Assembly: GCA_027482905.1 (NCBI GenBank) | Contig: JAIXVP010000049.1 | Span: 1-35,360, forward strand | DNA length: 35,360 bases | Direction of reading: 5' to 3' | Source: Opitutaceae bacterium | Lineage (GTDB): Bacteria > Verrucomicrobiota > Verrucomicrobiia > Opitutales > Opitutaceae | Translations under genes and position numbers: made by a program | Shown here: piece after piece, positions 1 through 8,560 of the stretch | Layout: each line of letters begins with the position of its first letter | Numbering within the stretch: position 1 is the first letter of the stretch | The notes under the pieces: model-generated | Databases searched by the model: none | Seen by the model: the letters and a program-made list of their open reading frames with translations, nothing else | Told to the model about the DNA's origin: nothing

Positions 1-1
1 C

Positions 2-1216
2 ATGCGCGGGATCGAGGGCGAGGCCTCCGCAGATACCGCCGGACTGCCATCGCCCAACTACACCACCCGCATGCTGGTGTTCGTTGCCGGCGCGACCATG
101 AACATCCTCTTCGCCTTCGCCCTCGCCACCATCCTCTGGCAGGTCGGGCTCCCCGCCAACGCCGACACCCAGCGCGCCAAGATCGGCCACGTCGCCCCCA
201 CCCTCACGCTGCCCGACGGCCGCGTCGTTCCCAGCCCCGCCGCCGAGGCCGGCCTGCGCCCGGGCGACACCATCGCCGCGATCGACGGACACCCCGTCGC
301 CACCTGGGACGAGATGCGCCAGATCCTCTTCACCGGCGATGGCCGCACCGCCGACGGCCGCCCCCAGGCCCTGCTGACCATCCGGCGCGACGCCGAAACT
401 CTCATCCTCGCCGCCAAGCCCGTTCTCGCCGGCGACGAGCAGATGCGGATGCTCGGCGTCTCGCCCTACCAGGAGTTGAAAATCGCCGAAGTCGCCCCCG
501 ATTCCCTCGGCGCAAAGGCCGGCGTCCAGACCGGCGACCTCGTGCGCCGCATCGACGACCTCGCCATCACAAGCTTCGCCACCTACGCCGCCGCCCTCGA
601 GGCCCGCCCCACCCCGCCGAGCACCCTGGTGGTCGAGCGCGCCGGCGCCGCCGTGACGCTCACCATTCCGCCCCGCCCCGACGCCGCCCGCGCCGCCGAG
701 CTCGGCCTCGGTTTCGACCCCGAGCTCGTGCTCATCCACCCGACCCCGTGGAAACAGGTTTCCGACACCGCCCGCATGACCGCGCGCACCTTCTGGAGCC
801 TGCTCAACCGCGACAGCGACGTCGGCATCTCCAAACTCAGCGGCCCCATCGGCATCGCCCGCGTCTTCCACATCACCGCCCAGGCGGACATCCGCTACGT
901 CTTGTGGTTCACCATCCTGGTCAACGTGAACCTCGCCATCTTTAACCTCCTGCCCCTGCCGGTGCTCGACGGCGGCCACATGCTCTTCGCCACCATCGGC
1001 CGCCTGCGCGGCCGCGCCCTGCCGGCGACCTTTATCCAGAACGTCCAGGGCGCCTTCGTGGTCGCGCTGCTCTCGATGATGCTCTACGTGAGTTTCTTCG
1101 ACGTCCGCCGCATCGCCCGCTCCGGCCGCGAGGACGATCCCACCGCCGCTCCGGCGGCAACCGCGCCCAGTCCGGCGGCTCCGACCGCCGCGCCCGCTCC
1201 CGCCCCGGCGAAGTAA
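2..1216 (+). CDS. rseP: RseP-like site-2 intramembrane metalloprotease, 5' truncated by the window edge
   Basis: RseP-type M50 proteases cut transmembrane anti-sigma factors and leftover signal peptides in the inner membrane. The visible 404 residues lack the N-terminal HExxH zinc helix, so the true start lies upstream and the ATG at 2 is probably internal. What remains is a hydrophobic segment at about residues 24-51, two PDZ domains at about 60-140 and 147-225, and the second metal-ligand motif VLDGGH at residues 321-326 (Asp323). The last membrane segment follows at about 345-365. The tail is a low-complexity Ala/Pro/Thr stretch of about 30 residues. In many bacteria dxr lies just upstream of this gene, which cannot be checked here. 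No U-tract terminator is visible after the TAA stop. Confidence 0.93.
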   Translation: MRGIEGEASADTAGLPSPNYTTRMLVFVAGATMNILFAFALATILWQVGLPANADTQRAKIGHVAPTLTLPDGRVVPSPAAEAGLRPGDTIAAIDGHPVATWDEMRQILFTGDGRTADGRPQALLTIRRDAETLILAAKPVLAGDEQMRMLGVSPYQELKIAEVAPDSLGAKAGVQTGDLVRRIDDLAITSFATYAAALEARPTPPSTLVVERAGAAVTLTIPPRPDAARAAELGLGFDPELVLIHPTPWKQVSDTARMTARTFWSLLNRDSDVGISKLSGPIGIARVFHITAQADIRYVLWFTILVNVNLAIFNLLPLPVLDGGHMLFATIGRLRGRALPATFIQNVQGAFVVALLSMMLYVSFFDVRRIARSGREDDPTAAPAATAPSPAAPTAAPAPAPAK

Positions 1217-1639
1217 ACCGCGCGGAGGGCCGCCAAAACTCAGGCGGGGCAAACGCCGCTCGTCGCTCCGCCACGTGGCCGGCGCCGGCGCGACGCATCG
1301 CGGCCTTCCACGACCGGCGGCGATCAGGCTTCGGGGTTGCTGCAGTTTGACTGTAAGATCCATGCCGGCGTTTACGCGGGAAACACCATCGCTACTTTAC
1401 GTTAGCAGCACGGGTTATGACCCCCTCGAAACTCGTGCGTCCATTGTTCCCCGCCCCATCCACCCCTCTCCGCGCCAGCGGCCTGGTCCGCGCGGCCGAT
1501 CCACCCCGCCCGATCGTCAGCCAAGATTTGCCCTCTCCTGCCCCCGCACATGAGCACCCTTTCGGGCCGCCACCACCCTGAGTCGTTACGATTTTCGGGC
1601 AATCGTGCGACCCGCCTATAAACCCAAACAAACACCCCA
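1217..1639. other. 423-base gene-free stretch upstream of the beta-helix gene
   Basis: No convincing gene lies here; short reading frames in this stretch have Arg/Pro-rich shadow-like compositions. It holds a 12-base perfect palindrome (GCCGGCGCCGGC, 1278-1289) and an isolated TTGACT at 1347-1352 with no good partner -10. From about 1345 to 1640 it is visibly less GC-rich than the flanking genes. It probably carries the 3' end of the rseP transcript and the promoter or leader of the gene at 1640. I found no tRNA and no riboswitch I could name. Confidence 0.5.
1594..1622 (+). promoter_or_regulatory. Possible promoter for the beta-helix gene
   Basis: TATAAA at 1617-1622 is a good -10 match. 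The hexamer 17 bases upstream (1594-1599, TTCGGG) matches -35 poorly. Transcription would begin close to 1629, leaving a leader of about 10 bases before the ATG at 1640. The leader is A/C-rich and has no Shine-Dalgarno motif. This is a motif guess only. Confidence 0.3.
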
Positions 1640-2602
1640 ATGAACACCAAGCACACCGGCTCCGTCGCTCTCCTGACGGGTCTTCTAGCCCTGCAGTCCA
1701 GCCTCGCGCCGACCGCATTCGCCGCCACCGCCGAAGTCACCAAAAGCGGCAGCAACTACATCGTGAGGGTCGACGGCGTGCAAACGCTCTCGACCACGAG
1801 CTACCTCGCGGCGCTGCAAAACGCCGCCGGCACCGGCAACCGCGTGATGAACATCCGCACCTCCGGCAGCTGGAACGGCGAGGTCCGGCTCCGCGCCACC
1901 TCGAGCTTCAACTACCTGACCTCAACCTACTCCGACATCGCCGGGTCCACCGCGATCTACAGCTACAAGTCGGCCGGCATCCAGATCAACGGCGCCAAGC
2001 TCAGCGGATCTCCGGGCATCGCGATCCGCCTCAGCAGCTGCGCGTCGCCCCGGATAACCAACTGCGACATCGACGCCCGCAACGGCGCCGTGTCCGTGCT
2101 CTACCGCATCGACTCCGAAGGCAGCACCCGCACCACCGGTCTCTACGCGCGCAACGTCAACTCGCGCAACACCGCGAGCGGCGGCGACCGTCAGGGTTTT
2201 GAAACCTACTCGATCGACAACTACGACCTCAGCGACATGAAAGCCACCAGCGTGGCCGGCTGCGGCGTGCTGATCAACGACGGGCGCAACGGCACGATCG
2301 GCACGACGAACACGAACACCTGCGGCAAAGGCACGACCTACGCCGGTCTGCGCTGGGCGAACAACAGCAGCGGCGCGACCACGTCGTCGGCCACGGATGC
2401 CGGCTCGGCCCGCGGCATCTTCATCCTGAACTCCACCGGGGTGACGATCAACAACGCCAACGTCAGCAGCAACCCGGTCGACAGCATCTGGATTCAGAAC
2501 GGCAGCAACAACCGCGTGCTGGCCGGCACGGCGCGCGGACCAAAACGCCCGGTGATCACCACCTCCCCGGGGAGCTCGATCAACGTCGCCTACACGCCCT
2601 GA
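1640..2602 (+). CDS. Secreted right-handed beta-helix-like protein, function unknown
   Basis: The 320-residue product starts with a clear Sec signal peptide: basic MNTKH, a hydrophobic core, and a probable cleavage at AFA-A near residue 30. The mature part is rich in Asn, Ser, Thr and Gly, with repeated short strand-like runs such as ITNCDIDARNG and VTINNANVSSN. This pattern is typical of parallel beta-helix (pectate-lyase-like) folds. I see no recognisable catalytic Asp or Lys cluster, so enzymatic activity is not claimed; it could be a polysaccharide-binding or surface protein. The gene stands alone between a gene-free stretch and a strong terminator, so it is probably monocistronic. It is less GC-rich than its neighbours, partly because of Asn/Thr/Ser codons. 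The start is fixed by the signal peptide. Confidence 0.75.
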   Translation: MNTKHTGSVALLTGLLALQSSLAPTAFAATAEVTKSGSNYIVRVDGVQTLSTTSYLAALQNAAGTGNRVMNIRTSGSWNGEVRLRATSSFNYLTSTYSDIAGSTAIYSYKSAGIQINGAKLSGSPGIAIRLSSCASPRITNCDIDARNGAVSVLYRIDSEGSTRTTGLYARNVNSRNTASGGDRQGFETYSIDNYDLSDMKATSVAGCGVLINDGRNGTIGTTNTNTCGKGTTYAGLRWANNSSGATTSSATDAGSARGIFILNSTGVTINNANVSSNPVDSIWIQNGSNNRVLAGTARGPKRPVITTSPGSSINVAYTP

Positions 2603-2633
2603 GGCCCGGCCTCGCGCTCGCACCGTCCCATCG

Positions 2634-2670
2634 CCGCCCTCCGCGCCACCCTGCGGCGGGCGGTTTTTTT
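2634..2670 (+). terminator. Rho-independent terminator after the beta-helix gene
   Basis: CCGCCC at 2634-2639 pairs with GGGCGG at 2658-2663, and CCGC (2641-2644) with GCGG (2653-2656) extends the stem inside. Seven T residues follow directly at 2664-2670. It lies about 30 bases after the stop codon and is the only textbook terminator in the window. Confidence 0.85.
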
Positions 2671-2755
2671 GCGCCCTTCTTAAGCCTTCAACGGCGCCAG
2701 CCGCCCCGCCCTCCTCCGCGCACATCCCCGTCGCCCGGTAACTCTTCCCGTCGCC

Positions 2756-5053
2756 ATGAAATTCTCCCGTCTGATCGCCCCCGTCGTGTTCCTCGCGGCG
2801 GGAACCGCCGCCGGTTACTGGATCGGCGCCGGCTCCGGCCCCGCCGCCCGTTTCTCCGTGAAACCGCTGGCGCCGGCGGGCCCGGCCGAGCGCGCCCGAC
2901 TCGCGGCCCGATCCGGATTGGTCCCGGGCGCGCTGTCGCCAATCCCGGGCACAACCACGACGTATGACCATATCCAAAGCGGAATCTGGAAAAACACCCG
3001 GGCTTCGCGCGCCGCGTTGGAAGCCCTCTCCGGCGCGGCCCTCGGGGAAATGGCCGCCGCGCTCGCGGACCCCTTGGCGCATCCCTACCAAACCCAGTTC
3101 CGGCGCGCCTTTTTCTCCGTCTGGGCCGCCAAAGATCCCGCCGCCGCGCTCGCCTTCGTGGAGGGCCGGCGCTCGTCCGCGATGAAGGAAGAGATGCGGT
3201 CCGCCGCCCTGCAGGGCTGGGCGGAGACGGACTTGAACTCGTTTCTCGGCTGGATCGACCAACAACCCGGCGGAACGGTGCGGAACGAAGCCGTGCGCAT
3301 CGCCATCCCGGGGCTGGCGGACACGGATCCGCAGGCCGCCCTGGCGCTTACCGGCAAACTCCCGCTGCAGTTCCGGGGTTCCGCGTGCACGGATATCTTT
3401 TCGTCCTGGGTTCTGGTCGACCCGGCGGCGGCCTGCGCGGCGCTCGCGACCGTCGATCTTCCCCAACGGGAAAAAACCCAGGTGCAGGCCGCCCTGGCGG
3501 CCGGCTGGGCCGTGTCGGACCCGAAATCCGCCGTCGCCTGGGCCTCGACCCTGCCGGCCGGGCCCCAACGCTTCGAGACCTTGTCCACCCTGGCCTCGGT
3601 CTGGGCCGAGCACGACCCGGATGCGGCGGCCCGCTTTGCCCAAGCCCTCCCGCCCGGAGCGGAACAGGATCGCTTCTTCGCCGCCGTGGTGGGCGGCTGG
3701 CCGCAGGATCGCATCGGCGAGGCCTTCGACTTCGCGGGCCGGATCGCGGACCCGATGCAGCGCGACGGCCTCTCGATCGCCGCGATGGAAGCCTGGGGAC
3801 GCGCCGACCCCGACGCGGCGTTGCGACGCATCCGCGAGCTGCCGCCGGGGCCGTTCCGCAACCGCGCGGCGGAGGCGCTCGCGATGCAGATGTCCGCGGC
3901 CGACCCGGAGGCGGCGCTCCAGCTCGCCGTATCCGAAATCCGCGACGCGAAGGCGCGGGCCGACGCCATCCACGCGGCCGTCGACGGCCTCGCCCGGCGC
4001 GACCCGGCGATGGCCGTGGCGCTCGTCTCCAGCCTGCCCCCCGGCCAGGAACGTTCCGACGCGATCCTCGCGACCTGCCGGACACTCTCCGATATCGACC
4101 CCGCGATGGGCCAGACCCTGCTCGACCTGCTTCCGCCCGGCTCCGATCGCACCGACGCCGTGATCAACCTCGCCATGGGGATGGCGGCGCACGACCCCGA
4201 GGCGGCCAAAACATGGGCGATGCAACTGCCGGAGGGGAGCGCCCGCACCGAGTCCCTTCTCATCGTCTCCGGCAGCCTGATCGAACTCGATCCGGCCGCC
4301 GCAGCGCGCTGGGCCGCGACGCTCACCGACGCCGACGGCCGGTCCCGGGTGCAGGAGCGCATCGCGAGCGAGTGGGCCCAACGCGACCCCCAGGGCGCGA
4401 TCGCCTGGATGCGCGGTCTCACCGATCCGGACCTGAAACAGCACGCGCTGGCCTCCGCGGTCGAGGCGCTCGCCTACACCGACCCCCGGGAAGGACTACG
4501 GCTCGTGCTCACCGAGGGCGGCAAGGACAACGCGCAACTGGGCCTCGCGTTGGGCGCCCTGGTAAAACAGTGGAGCGAGCACGACCTCGACCAAGCCATC
4601 GCCGCCGCCGATACCTTGCCGTCGGAGGACCTGCGCTCGACCTACGTGGGACACCTGTTGGAGCAGGTCGCCAACACCGATCCACGCCGCGCGGTCGACC
4701 TCCTGCAACGTTTCGACACGGTCCCGCTGGACGTGGACATGGTCGGGAATGTGGTCACCAACTGGGCGCGCAAAGACCCCGAGGCGGCCGCCCGCTGGGT
4801 GGGCGGCTTCGAGGATGCGTCCCTCCGCTCGTTCGCGACGCAATCCGTGCTCCAGGAATGGGCGCTGCAGGCACCGCGCGCGGCGGGCGATTTCATCTCC
4901 CGCCTGCCCACGGACGCCGGCAAAGACCGCCTGATGGCGGATTTCGTCGCCCGGATCGCGCAGGACCACGCCCGGCTCGCGGTCCCCTATGCCCGAAGCA
5001 TCACCGATCCGATCCTGCGCGAAGAAGCGCTCCGCCGCCTCGGCCGCAACTGA
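2756..5053 (+). CDS. Membrane-anchored DP-repeat helical superhelix protein
   Basis: The 765-residue protein has an N-terminal hydrophobic segment at about residues 6-26 (signal anchor or uncleaved signal) and a short linker. The rest, from about residue 80 to the end, is built from about twenty degenerate units of some 33 residues. The unit consensus is roughly DP-x-A-A-x-x-W/A-A-x-x-L-P-x-G-x-x-R, then a second helix ending in W-A. Each unit would form a helical hairpin, as in HEAT or TPR-like solenoids, which suggests a protein-binding scaffold in the periplasm. I recall such proteins as common unnamed hypotheticals in Verrucomicrobiota but cannot give a function. No catalytic motif is visible. 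There is no Shine-Dalgarno motif before the ATG, which follows CGCC. A long open frame on the opposite strand is a GC-rich shadow. Confidence 0.85.
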   Translation: MKFSRLIAPVVFLAAGTAAGYWIGAGSGPAARFSVKPLAPAGPAERARLAARSGLVPGALSPIPGTTTTYDHIQSGIWKNTRASRAALEALSGAALGEMAAALADPLAHPYQTQFRRAFFSVWAAKDPAAALAFVEGRRSSAMKEEMRSAALQGWAETDLNSFLGWIDQQPGGTVRNEAVRIAIPGLADTDPQAALALTGKLPLQFRGSACTDIFSSWVLVDPAAACAALATVDLPQREKTQVQAALAAGWAVSDPKSAVAWASTLPAGPQRFETLSTLASVWAEHDPDAAARFAQALPPGAEQDRFFAAVVGGWPQDRIGEAFDFAGRIADPMQRDGLSIAAMEAWGRADPDAALRRIRELPPGPFRNRAAEALAMQMSAADPEAALQLAVSEIRDAKARADAIHAAVDGLARRDPAMAVALVSSLPPGQERSDAILATCRTLSDIDPAMGQTLLDLLPPGSDRTDAVINLAMGMAAHDPEAAKTWAMQLPEGSARTESLLIVSGSLIELDPAAAARWAATLTDADGRSRVQERIASEWAQRDPQGAIAWMRGLTDPDLKQHALASAVEALAYTDPREGLRLVLTEGGKDNAQLGLALGALVKQWSEHDLDQAIAAADTLPSEDLRSTYVGHLLEQVANTDPRRAVDLLQRFDTVPLDVDMVGNVVTNWARKDPEAAARWVGGFEDASLRSFATQSVLQEWALQAPRAAGDFISRLPTDAGKDRLMADFVARIAQDHARLAVPYARSITDPILREEALRRLGRN

Positions 5054-5076
5054 CTCCCATACCGTTTACACGTCAA

Positions 5077-5105
5077 AGCAGGTCTGTTTGGTCGACTGAC
5101 CTGCT
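5077..5105. terminator. Hairpin between convergent genes, possible bidirectional terminator
   Basis: AGCAGGTC at 5077-5084 pairs perfectly with GACCTGCT at 5098-5105 around a 13-base loop. It sits in the 70-base gap between the stops of two convergent genes. Neither side has a true U-tract: the plus strand continues GAAAAGG, and the minus strand continues with a short TTGACG. It may be a weak or factor-assisted terminator. Confidence 0.45.
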
Positions 5106-5123
5106 GAAAAGGTCCGGCCCGCC

Positions 5124-6365
5124 TCAGTCCCGGATCAGATTCGACGCGAACTGGAAGGCCAGGAAACCGACGAAAAACAGGGCCAGCAAGGCCCCCGCGT
5201 CTTCGCCGCCGGCGAAGGCCAGACCGAAGGCGCCAAAGGCCAGCGCGGCGAGCGCCGCCGTCGCCCAGCCGAGGATCTTGCGGCCGCGCGGGCCGGGCCG
5301 CGAGACGGTCGCCGCCACGCAGACCGAGAGCACCGCCGCCACGATCATCGCCTGGATCGAGGCGTAATGCGGCGCCACCACCCACCACGCCGCCGCCAGC
5401 GCGATGAGCGCCACGGACGCCCCGAACCAGTTGGTCCCGACTCGCTCGCGCCGCGACAGCACATAGCGGCCGTGCCGGTCGAGCCGCAGCAGAAGGTTGA
5501 ACATCGGCACCGCCGTCCACGTCAGGTAGACGAAGGCGTAGAAAAGAATCAGCAGCGGCCAGAGCAGCGCGCCGGCGGCCGGCTGGCTTTCGGCCAGCCC
5601 GCGCACCACGCGCTGGCCGAAAAAGGTCACGATCACGAAGGCCCACTGCACCCGTCCGCTCTGGCGGCCCATCCAGAGAAAATAGGCGAGCATGCCGCGA
5701 TAGACCGGGTTGCGGGCCTTGAGCGCCTCCAGCATGCCCTCACGCGCCGACTCGAAGTCCGGCCGCAGGCGCAGGGCCTCGCGGAAGTGTTCCTGCGCGC
5801 GCCGCGCGTCTCCGCGGTGCAGCTGGGTCCAGCCCTGGGTGGCATGGCTATAGGCGTCGTCCGGCGCCTGCTCGAGGGTGCGCGCGCCGACCGCGTCGGC
5901 CTCGTCGGCGCGGCCCAGCCGGGTGAGCGCGGTGGCGCGTAGGTTCTGCGCGAATACGTTGGCGGCGTTCAGCCGCAGGGCCGCCTCGGTGTCGGCCAGC
6001 GCGCCGGCCCAGTCGCGCAGGGCCAGCCGCACCGCCGCCCGCTGGGCGTGGAACTCGTCGGCGTCCGGCGCGAGGCGGAGCGCCTGCTCGACCGCCGCAA
6101 GGGCGTCCTTTGGCCGACCGAGCCGCAGCAGCACGTGGGCCCGCACGTGGTGGACAAAAGCCCAGTCCGGCGCCGCCGCCACCGCCGCGTCGGCCGGCTC
6201 GAGCGCCTCGGCCTCGCGGTTCTGGTCGACCCGCGCGCGCGCCAGCAGGGTCAGGGCGAGCGGATCGCCCGGGTCCTGCGCGAGCGCCAGGCCGGCCTCC
6301 TTCTCGGCGTCGACCGGCCGCGATTGGGCGAGAAGCAACTCGGCGCGGGAGTGGTGGGGCGTCAT
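5124..6365 (-). CDS. TPR-repeat protein with C-terminal membrane domain
   Basis: The 413-residue protein begins with about six tetratricopeptide-like units (about residues 5-215), with typical A-L-A and A-L-x-L-x-P spacing. They are followed by about five hydrophobic segments between residues 250 and 410. The TPR part probably faces the cytoplasm as a docking surface, with the rest in the inner membrane. Its ATG at 6365 lies four bases after the TGA of the upstream TPR-AAA+ gene, so the two are almost surely co-translated and probably act together. No enzymatic motif is visible. Function is unknown; a membrane receptor for the ATPase or an assembly factor is a reasonable inference. Confidence 0.82.
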   Translation of the reverse strand: MTPHHSRAELLLAQSRPVDAEKEAGLALAQDPGDPLALTLLARARVDQNREAEALEPADAAVAAAPDWAFVHHVRAHVLLRLGRPKDALAAVEQALRLAPDADEFHAQRAAVRLALRDWAGALADTEAALRLNAANVFAQNLRATALTRLGRADEADAVGARTLEQAPDDAYSHATQGWTQLHRGDARRAQEHFREALRLRPDFESAREGMLEALKARNPVYRGMLAYFLWMGRQSGRVQWAFVIVTFFGQRVVRGLAESQPAAGALLWPLLILFYAFVYLTWTAVPMFNLLLRLDRHGRYVLSRRERVGTNWFGASVALIALAAAWWVVAPHYASIQAMIVAAVLSVCVAATVSRPGPRGRKILGWATAALAALAFGAFGLAFAGGEDAGALLALFFVGFLAFQFASNLIRD

Positions 6366-6369
6366 CGGC

Positions 6370-7821
6370 TCAGGGCTTGGCGATCTTCAGGTATTCGAGG
6401 ACGTCGTCGTAGAGGCCGCTCTGGTTGGCGTAGAGGGCGTAGTTGCGGGCGTTCTCGAACCAGTCGCGGGTGGTCGGGCGGTGTCTTTTGGCGGCGTCGA
6501 GCAGGTCGCGCGTCGTCAGCGGCGCGAGTTTGCCCGACTTCATGGCGGCGCGGAGTTTCTCCTCCACCGCGAGATCGACCAGCGCGCGCAGATCGGCGCC
6601 GGAGAAGGCGTCGGTCTTTTTCGCGACCGCCTCGGCGTCGACGTCGGCGGCGGGTTTGCCCTTGAGCAGGATGCGCAGGATCTCGGCGCGCGCGGTCTGG
6701 TCGGGCGGGGCGACGAAGAGGATGCGGTCGAAGCGACCGGGGCGGCGGAAGGCCGGATCGAGGTGCCAGGGGGCGTTGGTCGCGGCGAGGATGAGCACGC
6801 CTTCGTTGGTCGCCTGCACGCCGTCGAGCTCGTTGAGGAACTGGTTGATCAGGTGGCGGCCGCCGGACTTGAGCATGTCGGTGCGGTTAGCGCCGAGGGC
6901 GTCGACCTCGTCGAAGAACAACACGCAGGGCCGGTGCGAGCGGGCCTGCTCGAAGAGGGCGTGGAGGTTGCGCTCGCTCTGGCCGATCCACATGTCGAGC
7001 ACGTCGCTGATGCCGACCGCGATGAAGGCCGCGCGGACCTCGCCGGCGGTGGCGCGGGCGAGGTGGGTCTTGCCGCAGCCGGGCGGCCCGTAGAGCAGGA
7101 TGCCCCCGCCGGTCTTTTTGCCGTAGGCGGCGAACATCTCCGGGTGCTGGAGCGGGAGAATGATCTTCATCCGGATGTCCTCCTTCATCTTCTCCATGCC
7201 GCCGAGGTCGGCGAAGGTCACCCGCGGGCGCTCCACCTCGGCCGCGTCGCGCGCCGGCGGCAAATCGCCGGCCGGCAGGCGTTCGCGTTTTTCGGCGTCA
7301 TCCTCGTCGGCGGCGGACGAAAATTCCGGCGGCGCCTCGGGCGGAGGCGGCGGGGCCGGGCGCTCCGCCGGCTTGGGCGCAAGCGCGGGCGCGGCGGGCA
7401 GATGACCCGCGAGCTCCTCCTCGAGGTGCGCATCCGCGACCGGCGGCCGGGCCGAACGCGCGCGTTGATAGAGTCGCGCCGCCAGCCGGGGCTCGCCGGC
7501 CTTCAGGGCGAGCCGCGTATGCAGCAACAGCGCCCGCCCGGACGCGTTCTCCGGCGCGGTCAGACCCTCGACCACCACGAGCGCGGCGGAGTGTTTGCCC
7601 AAGTGGTAAAACGCGTGCGCCAGCCCGAGCTTCGCCTCGGCATCGCCGGGCGCAAGGGCGAGGGCGCGCTTGTAGAGCGCCTCCGCCTCGGCGAAGCCGC
7701 CCAGGCCGAGCACATGGCCCGCCACGTGGACGAGCAGGGGCGCGTTGTCCGGGCTGAGCCGGAGCGCCTCGCGCAGGGCGGCGGGGACGAGCTCCGAGGA
7801 GAGGGGATCTTCGGCGGACAT
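6370..7821 (-). CDS. TPR-AAA+ ATPase of the CDC48/SpoVK-like type
   Basis: The 483-residue protein has an N-terminal TPR-like region (about residues 10-125), an acidic, Pro/Ala-rich linker (about 135-195), and one AAA+ module. Walker A is GPPGCGKT at 245-252 and Walker B is the FFDEVD run with Asp304-Glu305. A sensor-1/SRH region follows (AATNAPWHLDPAFRRPGRFDR), with arginine-finger candidates. A C-terminal lid begins after KTDAFSGADL. Such ATPases form hexamers that remodel or unfold proteins. The start was set at the ATG at 7821, because upstream in-frame sequence (to 7905) does not look like protein. It is coupled to the downstream TPR membrane protein by a four-base spacer. The substrate is unknown. 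Confidence 0.88.
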   Translation of the reverse strand: MSAEDPLSSELVPAALREALRLSPDNAPLLVHVAGHVLGLGGFAEAEALYKRALALAPGDAEAKLGLAHAFYHLGKHSAALVVVEGLTAPENASGRALLLHTRLALKAGEPRLAARLYQRARSARPPVADAHLEEELAGHLPAAPALAPKPAERPAPPPPPEAPPEFSSAADEDDAEKRERLPAGDLPPARDAAEVERPRVTFADLGGMEKMKEDIRMKIILPLQHPEMFAAYGKKTGGGILLYGPPGCGKTHLARATAGEVRAAFIAVGISDVLDMWIGQSERNLHALFEQARSHRPCVLFFDEVDALGANRTDMLKSGGRHLINQFLNELDGVQATNEGVLILAATNAPWHLDPAFRRPGRFDRILFVAPPDQTARAEILRILLKGKPAADVDAEAVAKKTDAFSGADLRALVDLAVEEKLRAAMKSGKLAPLTTRDLLDAAKRHRPTTRDWFENARNYALYANQSGLYDDVLEYLKIAKP

Positions 7822-7940
7822 GGGCGCCCAGTAAACCCCGCCCGCTCCGACCGAGTCGAGCGACAAGCGGCCCGCCCCACGGTAACGCGACGGCGGCGGT
7901 TTCATTTGCCCGCCGCGCCCGACCGGCGCTGAGTGGGCGC

Positions 7941-8558
7941 ATGGAAATCGATCTGCGGGCGCTGCCCGCCCGCGACGCCTACGGCTGGATGTCCTCGCTC
8001 ATCACCCCGCGCCCCATCGCCTGGGTTTCGACCCTCGACGCCGCCGGTCGGTCCAACCTCGCCCCGTTCTCCTTTTTCAACGGCGTGACCGCCAACCCGC
8101 CTACGCTGCTGTTCGTCCCGGTCAACCTCCGCGACGGTTCAAAAAAGGACACCGTCCTCAACCTCGAGGAGATCCCGGAGTGCGTCGTGCACATCGTGCC
8201 CCGCGCCCTCGCCGACCAGATGAACGCCTGCGCCGCCCGCCTGCCGCGCGGCGAGAGCGAGTTCGCCGCCTTTGGCATCGAGCCCGCGCCCAGCCTGGTG
8301 GTGCGCCCCCCGCGCGTCGCCGCCGCGCCCGCCGCCTTCGAGTGCCGCGTCCGCCAGATCGTGCCGGTCGGCGACGGCCCGCTCGCCGCCCACATCGTGA
8401 TCGCCGACATCCTCCGCCTGCACGTGCGCGACGACATCCTCGGCCCGGACGGCGCGGTCGACCCCGCCAAGCTCGACGCCGTCGGCCGCCTCGGCGGCGA
8501 GAGCTACGTCACCACCCGCGAACGTTTCGAACTCGAACGCCCGGACCGCGCCCGCTGA
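7941..8558 (+). CDS. Flavin reductase-like domain protein (FMN-binding split barrel)
   Basis: The 205-residue protein matches the flavin reductase/DIM6-NTAB family, small dimeric FMN-binding oxidoreductases. Recognisable elements are the N-terminal LITPRPIAWVST run, then NLAPFSFFNGVTANPPTLLF, and KKDTVLNLEE, which together form the FMN site. The length is normal for the flavoredoxin-like branch. The substrate cannot be told from the sequence. It heads a plus-strand run and its TGA is two bases before the ATG of the GH50-like gene, which implies co-transcription. The divergent gap to the AAA+ gene is 119 bases and presumably holds both promoters. Confidence 0.87.
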   Translation: MEIDLRALPARDAYGWMSSLITPRPIAWVSTLDAAGRSNLAPFSFFNGVTANPPTLLFVPVNLRDGSKKDTVLNLEEIPECVVHIVPRALADQMNACAARLPRGESEFAAFGIEPAPSLVVRPPRVAAAPAAFECRVRQIVPVGDGPLAAHIVIADILRLHVRDDILGPDGAVDPAKLDAVGRLGGESYVTTRERFELERPDRAR

Positions 8559-8560
8559 CC

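Noticed and set aside
1275-1553. A 92-codon frame in the gap after rseP
   Set aside because: It has no Shine-Dalgarno or C-rich start context, no motif and a Pro/Arg/Ser-rich random look.
1922-4444. An 840-codon open frame on the minus strand opposite the DP-repeat and beta-helix genes
   Set aside because: It spans two plus-strand genes and the terminator, is Arg/Gly/Ala-rich without motifs, and arises from high GC in a shifted frame.
5878-7932. A 684-codon plus-strand frame across the TPR/AAA+ genes
   Set aside because: The opposite strand encodes clear TPR and AAA+ motifs; this frame has no recognisable domain and low-complexity composition.
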